Of a stretch of DNA of 64,000 nt, positions 1 through 10,000 are shown piece by piece. The translations under genes and the position numbers were made by a program. This DNA is from Arenicola marina. Lineage: Eukaryota > Annelida > Polychaeta > Arenicolidae. Location of the stretch: assembly GCA_964019135.1 (NCBI GenBank), contig OZ025255.1, positions 7,998,001 to 8,062,000 on the forward strand. Direction: 5' to 3'. A model generated the notes under the pieces. That model saw only the letters and a program-made list of their open reading frames with translations. It did no database searches and had not been told where the DNA came from. How positions within the stretch are numbered: the first letter of the stretch is position 1; each line of letters starts with the position of its first letter.

Positions 1-436
1 CCTCGGATAGCTGACTGAACAGCAAGACGTTGTGACGATCGAGTTTTGTTTTTTTAAGCTTTTCTTTAACAATAAACGTTGATTTTATACCTTTCAGGCC
101 ATAGGCCCATGGTATCAGTTCAGTACAAAGTGCAATTGTGACGAGTTTAGTTTCTTGGAGAGCCGAGTTGACTCTTTCCAGCATGGATGGCCAGCTGACT
201 CCTTAAGTGCTGACGCCCACTGGGCGCTCTATGCAGAGCGGCGGCGGCGGAACCGAGCTAGGCGATTCGGACGCATCTTGCTGAAGTTCATTCTGTTTTC
301 TGATTAGCTGAAATGTCGACGGCACGCCGACCGACGACCGAAAAGTAGAACATGTCCCATCTCAACGCGGAGCCGCAACGGCACCGCGTCAAAAACTCAA
401 CTGTTCTATTTTTCGCGTCAGTTACTTCGACGCGCC

Positions 437-475
437 GCATAAGTGCTAACGCTCACTGGACGCGTTTGCGGCGCG
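437..475. repeat. Short dispersed repeat AGTGCTAACGCTCACTGGAC
   Basis: The same block recurs at about 1285-1313 (AGTGCTAACGCTCATTGGAC) and, more diverged, at about 206-226 (AGTGCTGACGCCCACTGGGC), each followed by a GCG-rich stretch. Probably fragments of a SINE. Confidence 0.5.
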
Positions 476-1857
476 ACGACGGAACTGACGCAGGACCAAA
501 AATATAGAACAGGGGAGTTTAAATGCTGCCCCCACCACTCCCCCCCCCCACCCCCGCCCCCTCGCAAGTCCGATGGTGCAAATCGGAGTTCTCTCTGGCC
601 CTCCACTGTCACTTTGCGAAGCTAATGGAAAGCCGGTGTTATTTAGGGCAATGTTATTTAAGGCAATCACTGGCGGTGTGATAGCAAGACTGTTTTTTTA
701 ATACTTGGGGTTCCCGCAGGAACATGCATGGTTGCGAGATGTCTATGAGTGACGGTCTCTTGAGAAAAAAAAACTTTCTCCTTAATTGAGGCCTTAGGGG
801 AAGCAGGACACATGTCCGGTTAGGGGAATCGGTTCAAATTGCCCCAGGGATGGAAAGGGTTGTTACAGCCAGCCAGGGCTGAAAATAAACTGTGGCAAAA
901 ATGGTGTTGTTGTAGTCTTTTCGTTGGTGGCTCCAAATACCAAGAATTAACATCCCAGTTATCCTTGACTCTGCACCGATTGTTACGGCGGAAACAGAGA
1001 AACACACACATAGTTATAGTTATATTTCTCACAGGTTCGGTTGTGCGCCGTTTACAGATCAATGAGGGAGGAATTACGCAACACATGGGACATATATACT
1101 GCTCAATCCTCCCGATGACATTGTATATACCTGCCTAAAGATAATACTGTACGTGGGCTTCCTTGAGTCGCCATACCAAGTCGTCGGGTGCAGCAGGTGC
1201 CAGCTAGGCTGCGATTTCGATACCATCGGTGCACGGCGGACTCGTGTGTTAGCGCCCCTGCTAGCGCCCGACCGCTGGACGCGTTAGTGCTAACGCTCAT
1301 TGGACGCGTTACAGGGTCCATATGGCTTCATGCTGTGCAATTTGGGGGATTGAGGTCTCAACGGGTTTGAAGGTTTGGGCGTGTTTGGGGCTCCCTTTGG
1401 CTTAATAACTGTGGAATAAAATCGACTGGACACTTCCTAAGTTGGTCATCATTTGTGGACTAGGAGGTATCGTTTGTGAGATATGACCAAAATGACAAAT
1501 CAGCCAATATTATATTTGCGGACTGAAATTGCGGGCTAGATGCAGCCGCATTCGCTAGGTGGCGCTCCATTCCTCCGTTAAGATACCATGAACCCCCTGG
1601 TGGAGTGAGTCAAAGACAGGGAGTCTGAGAGTGGTCTTCCTGGTCGGTCTGCCCGTCCGGTATCCTTCCGAAAAAATAAAGATTAGGCCTAAACGTCTAA
1701 ACAGGTAGGGGACCCAGGTAGGCCCTGTACTTTCAGTGAGGTGGACACCACTAGTAATGGGAATGATCCAAAGAATATGATAATAAAGGGATAAAATGAT
1801 TGCTCCAATCCGACACTTGGCAATCACGCAAGTAAACAATGATTGTCACGGGCCGAT

Positions 1858-1945
1858 TGTCACTCATCACTGTCAGTGTCACTGACAGTGACACTGACAG
1901 TGACACTCCAACACTGCGAGTGAAACTGTCAAGTGTCAGTGTCAG
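1858..1945 (+). repeat. TGACAG/TGTCAC palindromic microsatellite
   Basis: ACTGTCAGTGTCACTGACAG and GACACTGACAGTGACACTCC form a 6-bp-period repeat that can fold on itself. A short related piece is at about 3022-3045. Confidence 0.8.
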
Positions 1946-2043
1946 TGGGTGCATTTCTTTGGGCCAGGTTCAGTATCCCGCCTAGCCCTGACGCATGGCC
2001 CTCACGACCTGAACCCTAACGGGGGTGTAAGGGCCATGCCATA

Positions 2044-2645
2044 CACATGGTCAAAAAAGTAGCATTGCATCACCCAGCTCGCTTCGATGAATGATAGTCG
2101 ATTATGACGACGAACCTACCTCTCCTAATCGCCTCGACCCTCTTCTTTAGACATTACTTGGACCATAGGATGCATTCATTTTAAAGTTTGTTCTCTACTT
2201 CTTAAACATCAATGACATTTTCGTCGGTCATTAACGGTTTCCCTCCGTGCCGCTTCAAATTTGTCTAGGCGGTTGCCGCGACTCGTTTGTTGACATCTGG
2301 TAATACACCCGACAGTCTCCGTATGGCAGCGCCACTAATTCTTGTTTTGTGTCTATAGTCGTGCGTGCGTTTTTGACGCAACTAGCGGCGCCGCCATGCG
2401 GATGATGTCTGTTTTATTGCGTGGTCAATTTTGAAGCATCAGAGAGGAAAGCCGTTAACAACCGATGAAAATATCATTCATGTGCAAGTAATAGAGAGCA
2501 AACTTTAAAATGAATGCATCCTAGGGTCCAAGTAATGTGTAAAGAAGAGGGTCGCGGCGAGTTAGAGAGGTAGGCTCACTGTCATAATCGACAATCATTC
2601 ATCGAAGTAAGCTTAGTTATGCATTACTACTTTTTTAACCATGTG
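2044..2645. mobile_element. Palindromic MITE with TA target duplication, about 602 bp
   Basis: The ends CACATGGTCAAAAAAGTAG and (reverse complement) CACATGGTTAAAAAAGTAG are flanked by TA at 2042-2043 and 2646-2647. The inverted arms extend about 200 bp with good match (for example CGATGAATGATAGTCGATTA versus the complement of TAATCGACAATCATTCATCG). Weaker pairing (GTATGGCAGCGCC versus GGCGCCGCCATGCGG) continues almost to the centre near 2345. TA duplication suggests a Tc1/mariner-type mobiliser. No transposase is present. Confidence 0.88.
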
Positions 2646-2647
2646 TA

Positions 2648-3235
2648 TTGCTTGACCCTTCTGCCTATCAGCTTGTTGTCAGAAGGGTCAAGTTCACTGG
2701 GCTATATCCCGCCTGGTTCGGTATCCCGCCCCAGGCCTGCAACACGTGTCATAACTACACGTGTCAGGGAACTTTCGAGTGTTCAGATAGGATAACTAAG
2801 CTTATTCCAATGAAATGCATACACCGTTCATATCCAGTACACATAGTTAGGGCCCTGAAACCAACCTACTATATAATCACCTTTCAATCAGCTGCCATCT
2901 TCTCCTGAATGTCCTGTACTGTTTTGAACTCGGCACATCAGCATACTGCATATTTGTTTGCATACCCATACCCGGGTGAGTGCATATTCACTCTACCCGT
3001 GTTACCAAAGAAATAAGCCTAATGTCACTGTGTCAGTGTCACTGGGTATGTTTTTTTTTGTCTGTTTGACATTTCTTTCGGCCATGACCGATAGGTCTAC
3101 ACTGAATGTCAATGAAATGTTCTCACTATTCATATCCAGTGTCCCATGCGGAGATGCCTCACCTCTATCTATCATAATGGCACCATATAAATACATGGAT
3201 CGGAAAGGGTCTCAATATCATGTATTTTATGTAAG
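2648..3235. other. No gene seen
   Basis: Unique-looking AT-rich DNA. TATCCCGCC blocks near 2705 and 2725 echo one near 1974 on the other side of the MITE. Confidence 0.6.
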
Positions 3236-3320
3236 GATGGCAAAGGGAACTTCCCCTTTGGTCCAAGGGGCTTGGTGTCTTTTATCCACTGGGCCTGGGT
3301 TGAGATATCACCCTCCACCC
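3236..3320. mobile_element. Dispersed SINE fragment, copy A
   Basis: Shares AAGGGAACTTCC, TTTGGTCC and GGTGTCTTTTATCCACTGGG with 6090-6160. Both flank the LTR element, one on each side. Confidence 0.6.
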
Positions 3321-3389
3321 TTTTCCCAAATTGACTGCGACCTCGCAGTGACCGGCACCATGCACCAGCCGTCAACTTTGATGTATACT

Positions 3390-5990
3390 TGTGGTATTTC
3401 TCCACCGTAACCCAATGGTTAAGGGAACAGAGAAACACCTGTGCAATTAATTTATACCTCTCACACAGCCAGGTTTGTTTCTGCGGTTTAGGTGTTTACT
3501 AACGGGAGAAACTCAACAAACGCTGGGATTAGAATTTCAGACCGATCCCTTTTATTCTATGATATACTAAATTCCCCTTAATCAAATATAAATACAACTT
3601 GTCACAAGTTCCTACCAGGGAGTCGGCGATCACTCTTGTCTGGCAGTCCCCTTCCAAAGGGTTCTAAAAAATGCGGAATCCGACTGTCTTTCTGACTGCC
3701 AGCCTTCCTTTCCAAAATCTAATGTCGGAACTACAGACAACAAGCATTGTTGGTTTGGTAATGCGCAAGGTTTCCAGGAGACCTACGTCATCCACTGGGG
3801 ATTCCATCTCGACGCGTTCCCAAAGCATAGATTTACGTAACCAATAATGAAACTAATAAACTAATACCCGGAATGCTACACTCCCCCTCCCTTTAAATGG
3901 TTCGCCCCTGAACACCAATCCTAACTTAAGAAAACAGAGGTATTTAAATCGCGTATCACATAAAATACAACATAAAATCTGCACAAAAGTTCAAAGTTTG
4001 TCGGGCGACTCCACGACGGTTGCTGGTGGCGACGTCGCGATGGCTGGCTGGGCGACGTCGTTGTCGAGACTGGGGGCCGATGTTCTGGCCTGCCCCAGCC
4101 CGACGCTGCTGGCTGTTCTGAGCGACGTCGCCGGTGCGACTGGGGCCGACGTGATGGCCTGCCCAGCCTGGCGCTTCGATCAAGGTTCGGATGCGAAGCG
4201 CCGTGCGTCGTGGATATCGTTCCACAAGCGACGCACGCTGCCGTAGTCCGCGTCCAGCACCCGGAACTGAGCGTGGGTGAGCTCCCGGCCGGTCGCTGTG
4301 ACACGTGGCTCGGGAAGCGGGTCCATGGGGTGCTGCGCACTGTCCAGTGTCTGAGCGACGACCCCGAGCAGCTCGAAACCTTCCTGCTGACTCATGGGTC
4401 GCACTGGCTGAGCTGCTGCGTCCCTCGGTCTGGTTCCTGGGCTCCTGCCCTCCAGGTCGCATTTTCTGCTTGCGATGCCTAGAGCTGGCGGGTCAGTACC
4501 TGCAGCTGCTGGTGCAGCCTCCGCATGGCCATGTTGGCGGCGGCCTCTGTCTCTAACTGACCCGCCCTATACCCATGGGCGTACAGTTGCTGCCTCCGCT
4601 GAAGGGTGGCAGCGGCACTGGAGCGGACGCGGCCGAGGGACGTCCGAGCGTCCTCCAAGGCCGACTCCAGGGACTCTTGTAAGTCCTGGGTCGGGGGCAT
4701 ACCCGGACGCTCGGGCCAGTCGGAGGAGACTGGTGCGCAGTCCCGTGGTGGGGGCGCCTGAGCCTGCTCACGCGAGTAGTCTGGCCGCTGGCGTCCTGGT
4801 TCCTCTCGTGGGGTTCTCCCTGCTGCGTCGGACGCCTGCAAAGAGATAGAAGAGGGACCGGCGGCCGCCGCCGTGATCGGCGGTGCCGCGGCCTGTCCGG
4901 GAGTCGGACTTGCTACCCGAGGGTGAGCTGTAGCTGCCACCTTGGCAGGCGGGGCCGCCACCTTGGCAGGCGGGGCCGCCACCTTGGCAGGCGGGGCCGC
5001 CACCTTTGCAGGCGGGGCCGCCACCTTGGCAGGCGAGGCCGCCACCTTACCAGGTGGGGCCACAGCTGTTCCCTTCGGCAGAGACACCGAGCGGGCCCTC
5101 GCACCGACAACGCCGGACGTCGTCTCGGGAACCGGGCCTGCTACGGGCTCACTGGGCTGCCTGGGGTACCGGCAATCGGTGGCAGCGAACGCACATGAGG
5201 CAGTGGACGTATACGGACGTCCTTTGGGTTTTGACCTCGCAGGCGCCTTACCCGTCAGACGGGCAGGCGGCACAGGGCGTTTTCCCGTGGTTGTCTCGAT
5301 GCGATCTTGCCATGCCGGAAAGTAACCCCAGGGTGCGGCATAGGCCATGATCTCGGCGCGTCCAGCCAGGGGCTTAGTCCCTTGAAACCGGGGTTGGCTC
5401 TTGGAGGGGTCCACGGAGGGCCGGGCCGAGAGATATCACAGTGGTGCCGTGACCCGATGGTTACGGGAACAGAGAAACACCTGTGTAATTAATTTGTACC
5501 TCTCACACAGCCAGGTTCGTTTCTGCGGTTTAGGTATTTACCAACAGGAGCAACTCAGCAAACGCCGGGATTAGAATTTCAGACCGATCCCTTTTATATG
5601 ATATACTAAATTCCCCTTAATCAAATATAAATACATCTTGTCACAAGCTCCTATCGGTGATTCGGCGGTTACTCTTGTCTGGCAGTCCCCTTCCGAAGTG
5701 ATCTAAATTACGCGGAATCCGAGTCTTTCTGACTGCCGGCCTTTCTTTCTAATGTCGGAACTGCAGACGACAAGCGTCGTTGCTTTGATAACGCGCGAGG
5801 TTTCCAGGAGACCTACGTCATCCACTGGGGATTCCGTCTCGACGCGTTCTCAAAGCACGGATTTACGTAACCAATAATGAAACTAATAAACTAATACCCG
5901 GAATAGTACATACTGGCCATGTCCTCTGGCTCAGGGTAGTTTCGACAACCCCGGTCCGTTTCCATCGGCACCAAATGTGGTATTTCTAGT
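3390..5990 (-). mobile_element. Old LTR-flanked retroelement remnant, non-autonomous, minus orientation
   Basis: Two direct repeats of about 470-490 bp (about 3390-3880 and about 5440-5910) bracket about 1.5 kb. On the minus strand they start TGTAGC/TGTACT after the polypurine tract GGGAGGGGGAG (3881-3891), as expected for a 3' LTR edge. The repeats differ at about 8-10 percent of positions by eye, so the insertion is old. A further LTR-end trace and a primer-site-like TGGTGCCG lie at 5965-5987, suggesting recombination or nesting. No reverse transcriptase or integrase is seen. Treated as a broken fossil. Confidence 0.7.
4479..5414 (-). other. Pro/Ala-rich open stretch inside the LTR element (unrecognised, gag-like position)
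   Basis: An open minus-strand stretch between the two LTRs. It is rich in Pro, Ala, Arg and Gln, carries a 7-residue tandem (APPAKVA, a 21-bp DNA repeat at about 4938-5065) and ends in a Gln/Leu-rich, possibly coiled-coil segment. Position and composition are compatible with a gag remnant, but I recognise no domain. It belongs to the fossil element. Confidence 0.4.
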
Positions 5991-6014
5991 CCCAGGCCCG
6001 AATGGATGCAGAAA

Positions 6015-6097
6015 GTTCCCTACCCGACCCGGCGGGATTCGAACCGGCGACCCTTCGCATCCAGGGCGAACACCTAACGCATTAGACCAAAGGGAAC
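6015..6097 (-). mobile_element. tRNA-like SINE head with a perfect terminal stem
   Basis: On the minus strand TGGTCTAATGCGTTAGG resembles an A box and GGTTCGAATCC is a perfect B box. An anticodon-like hairpin (TTCGC-CCTGGAT-GCGAA) lies between them. The ends form a perfect inverted repeat (AAGTTCCCT at 6013-6021, AGGGAACTT at 6091-6099). There are about ten extra bases between the T-arm and the 3' stem, so it is not a standard tRNA. SINE-derived is most likely. Confidence 0.6.
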
Positions 6098-6165
6098 TTC
6101 CTTTTTGGTCCGAGGCTCCTGGTGTCTTTTATCCACTGGGCCTGGGCCAAGATTTCACAGGTATC
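6090..6165. mobile_element. Dispersed SINE fragment, copy B
   Basis: Second copy of the sequence at 3236-3320, directly beside the tRNA-like head at 6015-6097, which suggests both belong to one SINE family. Confidence 0.6.
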
Positions 6166-6473
6166 CTTAGAGACCTTATCAGAGCCAACATCCCTGTAGC
6201 TTGGCATCCTCCAATCTCTCTCCAAGCAAGCACCTCCTTAACTCAACACAAGCAGAAATGACCTATGCATTTTAATGCATCTATCCAATCCATATAGTTT
6301 ATTTAAAAAAAAAACTAAATGCTATGCTTTGACACCAACCATCCTGATTCACTAAGACAGAATCATCCCTAGCGGCCCAGACAATCTGGGAGGCTGTGCC
6401 AACCATTAATTATGCTACACCCCAGCTTGGGAGGCCTGAAAATATTATCCTCACATTTTCGATATTTTAGCAG
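6166..6473. other. Region just upstream of JAK exon 1
   Basis: About 300 bp with TTTATTTAAAAAAAAAAC and a final TTTTCGATATTTTAGCAG, a good polypyrimidine-AG acceptor candidate before the exon that contains the start codon. If used, the promoter lies further upstream. Confidence 0.45.
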
Positions 6474-6484
6474 GACATGTCAGA

Positions 6485-7000
6485 ATGTTCCGGACGAAGA
6501 GTGTTGAACCCGAGTTTCCCAAAGGGCTCATCATCTTCAAGCAGCACGATGTCCACACTCCCAAAGACATGTGCTTCGTCTCCTACCCGATCGACACGCA
6601 CTACCAGGCGGAAGACCTCTGCCTTGACATGGCCGCCAGGCTGGGCATCAGCTCGCTGGGGTGCCAGTTCTTTGCCCTGTACGACGTGGCGCGCGAGGTC
6701 TACCTGGCACCCAACAGCTCCGTGGAGGCTGCCGACGGCGAGTGCCGCAAGTACAGCTTCAAGATGCGCCTCCAGCTGCCGGCGGACCGCGTGCACAACC
6801 TCGACCCCGGCGCCCTGGACTACCTGTACCTGCAGTGTCGCCAAGACTTCCTCGAGGACCGCATCACCTACACAGACAGCACCAAGATTGGCCAGGAGCA
6901 CCAGCTAGGGCTGGTCGTCACCGACATGGTGCGCTACGGCAAGGAAAAGCAGCTCAGCCTGGATAAACTGCTGAAGGAGGACCCAGAGCACTTCATGCCA
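6485..7000 (+). CDS. JAK: JAK exon 1: FERM F1/F2, residues 1-172
   Basis: This exon encodes the start of the FERM domain that binds the receptor box1 region. The stretch AEDLCLDMAARLGI followed by FALYDVAREVYLAPNSS matches the JAK FERM pattern (in vertebrate JAKs, AEE-C--A---GI then FALY/FALM and WYPPN-like). It ends at CCA before a GTCAGT donor. An acceptor-like TTTTAGCAG lies at 6465-6473, so the exon may begin at 6474 with a short 5' UTR. The ATG at 6485 has A at -3. An out-of-frame ATG at 6477 is rejected because only the 6485 frame gives JAK homology. Confidence 0.9.
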
Positions 7001-10000
7001 GTCAGTCAATACCTTTCGTTTACTTTGCATTATGCCGTGTTATAAATATATGTGGGTGTTAATTAAGCATTAATCTTAAAATTGTGTCTGTTGTGATGTC
7101 TGTATTAGGTCGGAACATTATTTTCTTGAGGCTCATCAAGTGAACTTATGGCTCACATCTGAATATCGTTATTCAACAAATATTATTCAAGGACTATGAT
7201 AGATTCTATTAAGTGGAGCTCGGTTGTAAAGTCATCTGCTGATGTATTCTATTTTATTTCGTACAGATCAGTTTCAAAAGTATGTTCAAGGGAATTCTGG
7301 AAAAGAAACGCCTGAAGTCGAACTTTAAGCCTCACGTGGAGACTCAGTATGAAAAGTTTCGAAACACGGATGTTTCTCGGGTAAAGCTGACATTTCTATT
7401 GTGGCTACTCAAGCGGCTGGACCATTACGACAAGGAGGAGTTCTCGCTGGCTGATGGCACAAAAGTGGTAGTCTGTCCCTACCACGAGAAATATGCAGGA
7501 ATATATAGGGTCACTAAGGCGGTAAGTCTTTATTAGCCGTAGATGCTAGGGAATCGGACGGATATATTCCGATGCATCTTAGAAGCCAGGGACAGACATT
7601 AGCTTTGGATGTCGCCTGTCCTGTCGGGCACGTGATGTTGAGATTGACCTGCCCCCCTGAGTATGTACCTGTCCTATCAAATTGAGAAACAACTAAGAAA
7701 CGATTTATTTATTGTGCTTTTTACAAGGATTTTCGACGATTTTGCAAAAGTGAGCGCCTGTTACTGATCACACATTTTTTCGATGTTCTATTGTTGTGGC
7801 CAAACGATGAAAGCTACCGAGCAGTTCTCGTTCGCTTTGAGCAACGCGTGCAGGTTGTTTGCTCAGTGTAACTGCTGAACATTGCTAAATAGCTAGAGAT
7901 CACAGTCTAAATATTTACCCTCCCCGTCGGGCATACAACCAGATTTCGGACCTGTCCGACCATGTAATTCAAGTGTGGCACGATATAGCCTTACAGGCTG
8001 AAAGTGCCGTTAAACCCCAGTCAAATGAATGTAATTCAACTGTCCCGGAAAACCGGACAGTCGGTTATGTTTCTCCCTGAAAGCACTGGTTTGGTTGCAG
8101 TTGGATTGATCAGTGTGTATGTGGTGGCTGTGAGATCGTTCAGGGCGCCTCTCCGCGTCAAAGCTCGTGTATGTAGATGATTGACTGGTCCTGCGTGTGG
8201 AAGTAAAGTTCGCCAATGTCGCAATAGGTGATTACTATTGCAGGTTTTAATACATGGAAATATCTTCTCCCCTCTGATTTGTCCTACACACATGGGACGT
8301 GACACTCTCCCGTGACCTTTCTTTTCTATTTGCAGGGAGAATTTGGATTTTGTAGCATCGAGGATCTGATGGACATCAGCGTGATAGAGAACCCATCCAC
8401 TACCTCATATGTGTCAGTGCTGCTCAACAGAAAGGAGGGTCCCCCAATGGTGAGTCCTGCTAGGGCGCCGTGATTGACAGTGTCAACAGGACGGAGGGTC
8501 CCCAATGGTGAGTCCTGCTAGGGCGCCGTGATTGACAGTGTCAAGAGGACGGAGGGTCCCCCAATGGTGAGTCCTGCTAGGGCGCCGTGATTGACAGTGT
8601 CAACAGGAAGGAGGGTCCCCCAATGGTGAGTCCTGCTAGGGCGCCGTGATTGACAGTGTCAACAGGAAGGAGGGTCCCCCAATGGTGAGTCCTGCTAGGG
8701 CGCCGTGATTGACAGTGTCAACAGGACGGAGGGTCCCCCAATGGTGAGTCCTGCTAGGGCGCCGTGATTGACAGTGTCAACAGGAAGGAGGGTCCCCCAA
8801 TGGTGAGTCCTGCTAGGGCGCCGTGATTGACAGTGCCAAGAGGAAGGAGGGTCCCCCAATGGTGAGTCCTGCTAGGGCGCCGTGATTGACAGTGTCAACA
8901 GGACGGAGGGTCCCCCAATGGTGAGTCCTGCTAGGGCGCCGTGATTGACAGTGTCAACAGAAAGGAGGGTCCCCCAATGGTGAGTCCTGCTAGGGCGCCG
9001 TGATTGACAGTGCCAAGAGGAAGGAGGGTCCCCCAATGGTGAGTCCTGCTAGGGCGCCGTGATTGACAGTGTCAAGAGGACGGAGGGTCCCCCAATGGTG
9101 AGTCCTGCTAGGGCGCCGTGATTGACAGTGTCAACAGGAAGGAGGGTCCCCCAATGGTGAGTCCTGCTAGGGCGCCGTGATTGACAGTGTCAACAGGAAG
9201 GAGGGTCCCCCAATGGTGAGTCCTGCTAGGGCGCCGTGATTGACAGTGTCAACCGGACGGAGGGTCCCCCAATGGTGAGTCCTGCTAGGGCGCCGTGATT
9301 GACAGTGTCAAGAGGACGGAGGGTCCCCCAATGGTGAGTCCTGCTAGGGCGCCGTGATTGACAGTGTCAACAGGACGGAGGGTCCCCCAATGGTGAGTCC
9401 TGCTAGGGCGCCGTGATTGACAGTGCCAAGAGGACGGAGGGTCCCCCAATGGTGAGTCCTGCTAGGGCGCCGTGATTGACAGTGTCAACAGGACGGAGGG
9501 TCCCCCAATGGTGAGTCCTGCTAGGGCGCCGTGATTGACAGTGTCAACAGGAAGGAGGGTCCCCCAATGGTGAGTCCTGCTAGGGCGCCGTGATTGACAG
9601 TGCCAAGAGGAAGGAGGGTCCCCCAATGGTGAATCCTGCTAGGGCGCCGTGATTGACAGTGTCAACAGGACGGAGGGTCCCCCAATGGTGAGTCCTGCTA
9701 GGGCGCCGTGATTGACAGTGCCAACAGGACGGAGGGTCCCCCAATGGTGAGTCCTGCTAGGGCGCCGTGATTGACAGTGTCAACAGGACGGAGGGTCCCC
9801 CAATGGTGAGTCCTGCTAGGGCGCCGTGATTGACAGTGTCAACAGGACGCAGGGTCCCCCAATGGTGAGTCCTGCTAGGGCGCCGTGATTGACAGTGCCA
9901 AGAGGAAGGAGGGTTCCCCAATGGTGAGTCCTGCTAGGGCGCCGTGATTGACAGTGTCAACCGGACGGAAGGTCCCCCAATGGTGAGTCCTGCTAGGGCG

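Larger units (their letters stand above)
1..2041. other. Upstream DNA without a recognisable gene
   Basis: I see no coding exon, RNA gene or clear promoter. It contains the short dispersed repeats noted above, a C-rich run (about 540-573) and the TGACAG microsatellite. It may hold a 5' UTR exon or promoter of the JAK gene that cannot be recognised by eye. Confidence 0.6.

Noticed and set aside
4479-5414. A host proline-rich gene
   Set aside because: It sits between two LTRs next to a polypurine tract, so it is treated as part of the fossil element.
6015-6097. Functional tRNA gene
   Set aside because: About ten extra bases between T-arm and acceptor stem and mismatched T-stem; SINE origin fits better.
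6477-6908. Alternative frame from the ATG at 6477
   Set aside because: Ser/Thr/Arg-rich shadow frame of JAK exon 1; only the 6485 frame shows FERM similarity and joins exon 2.
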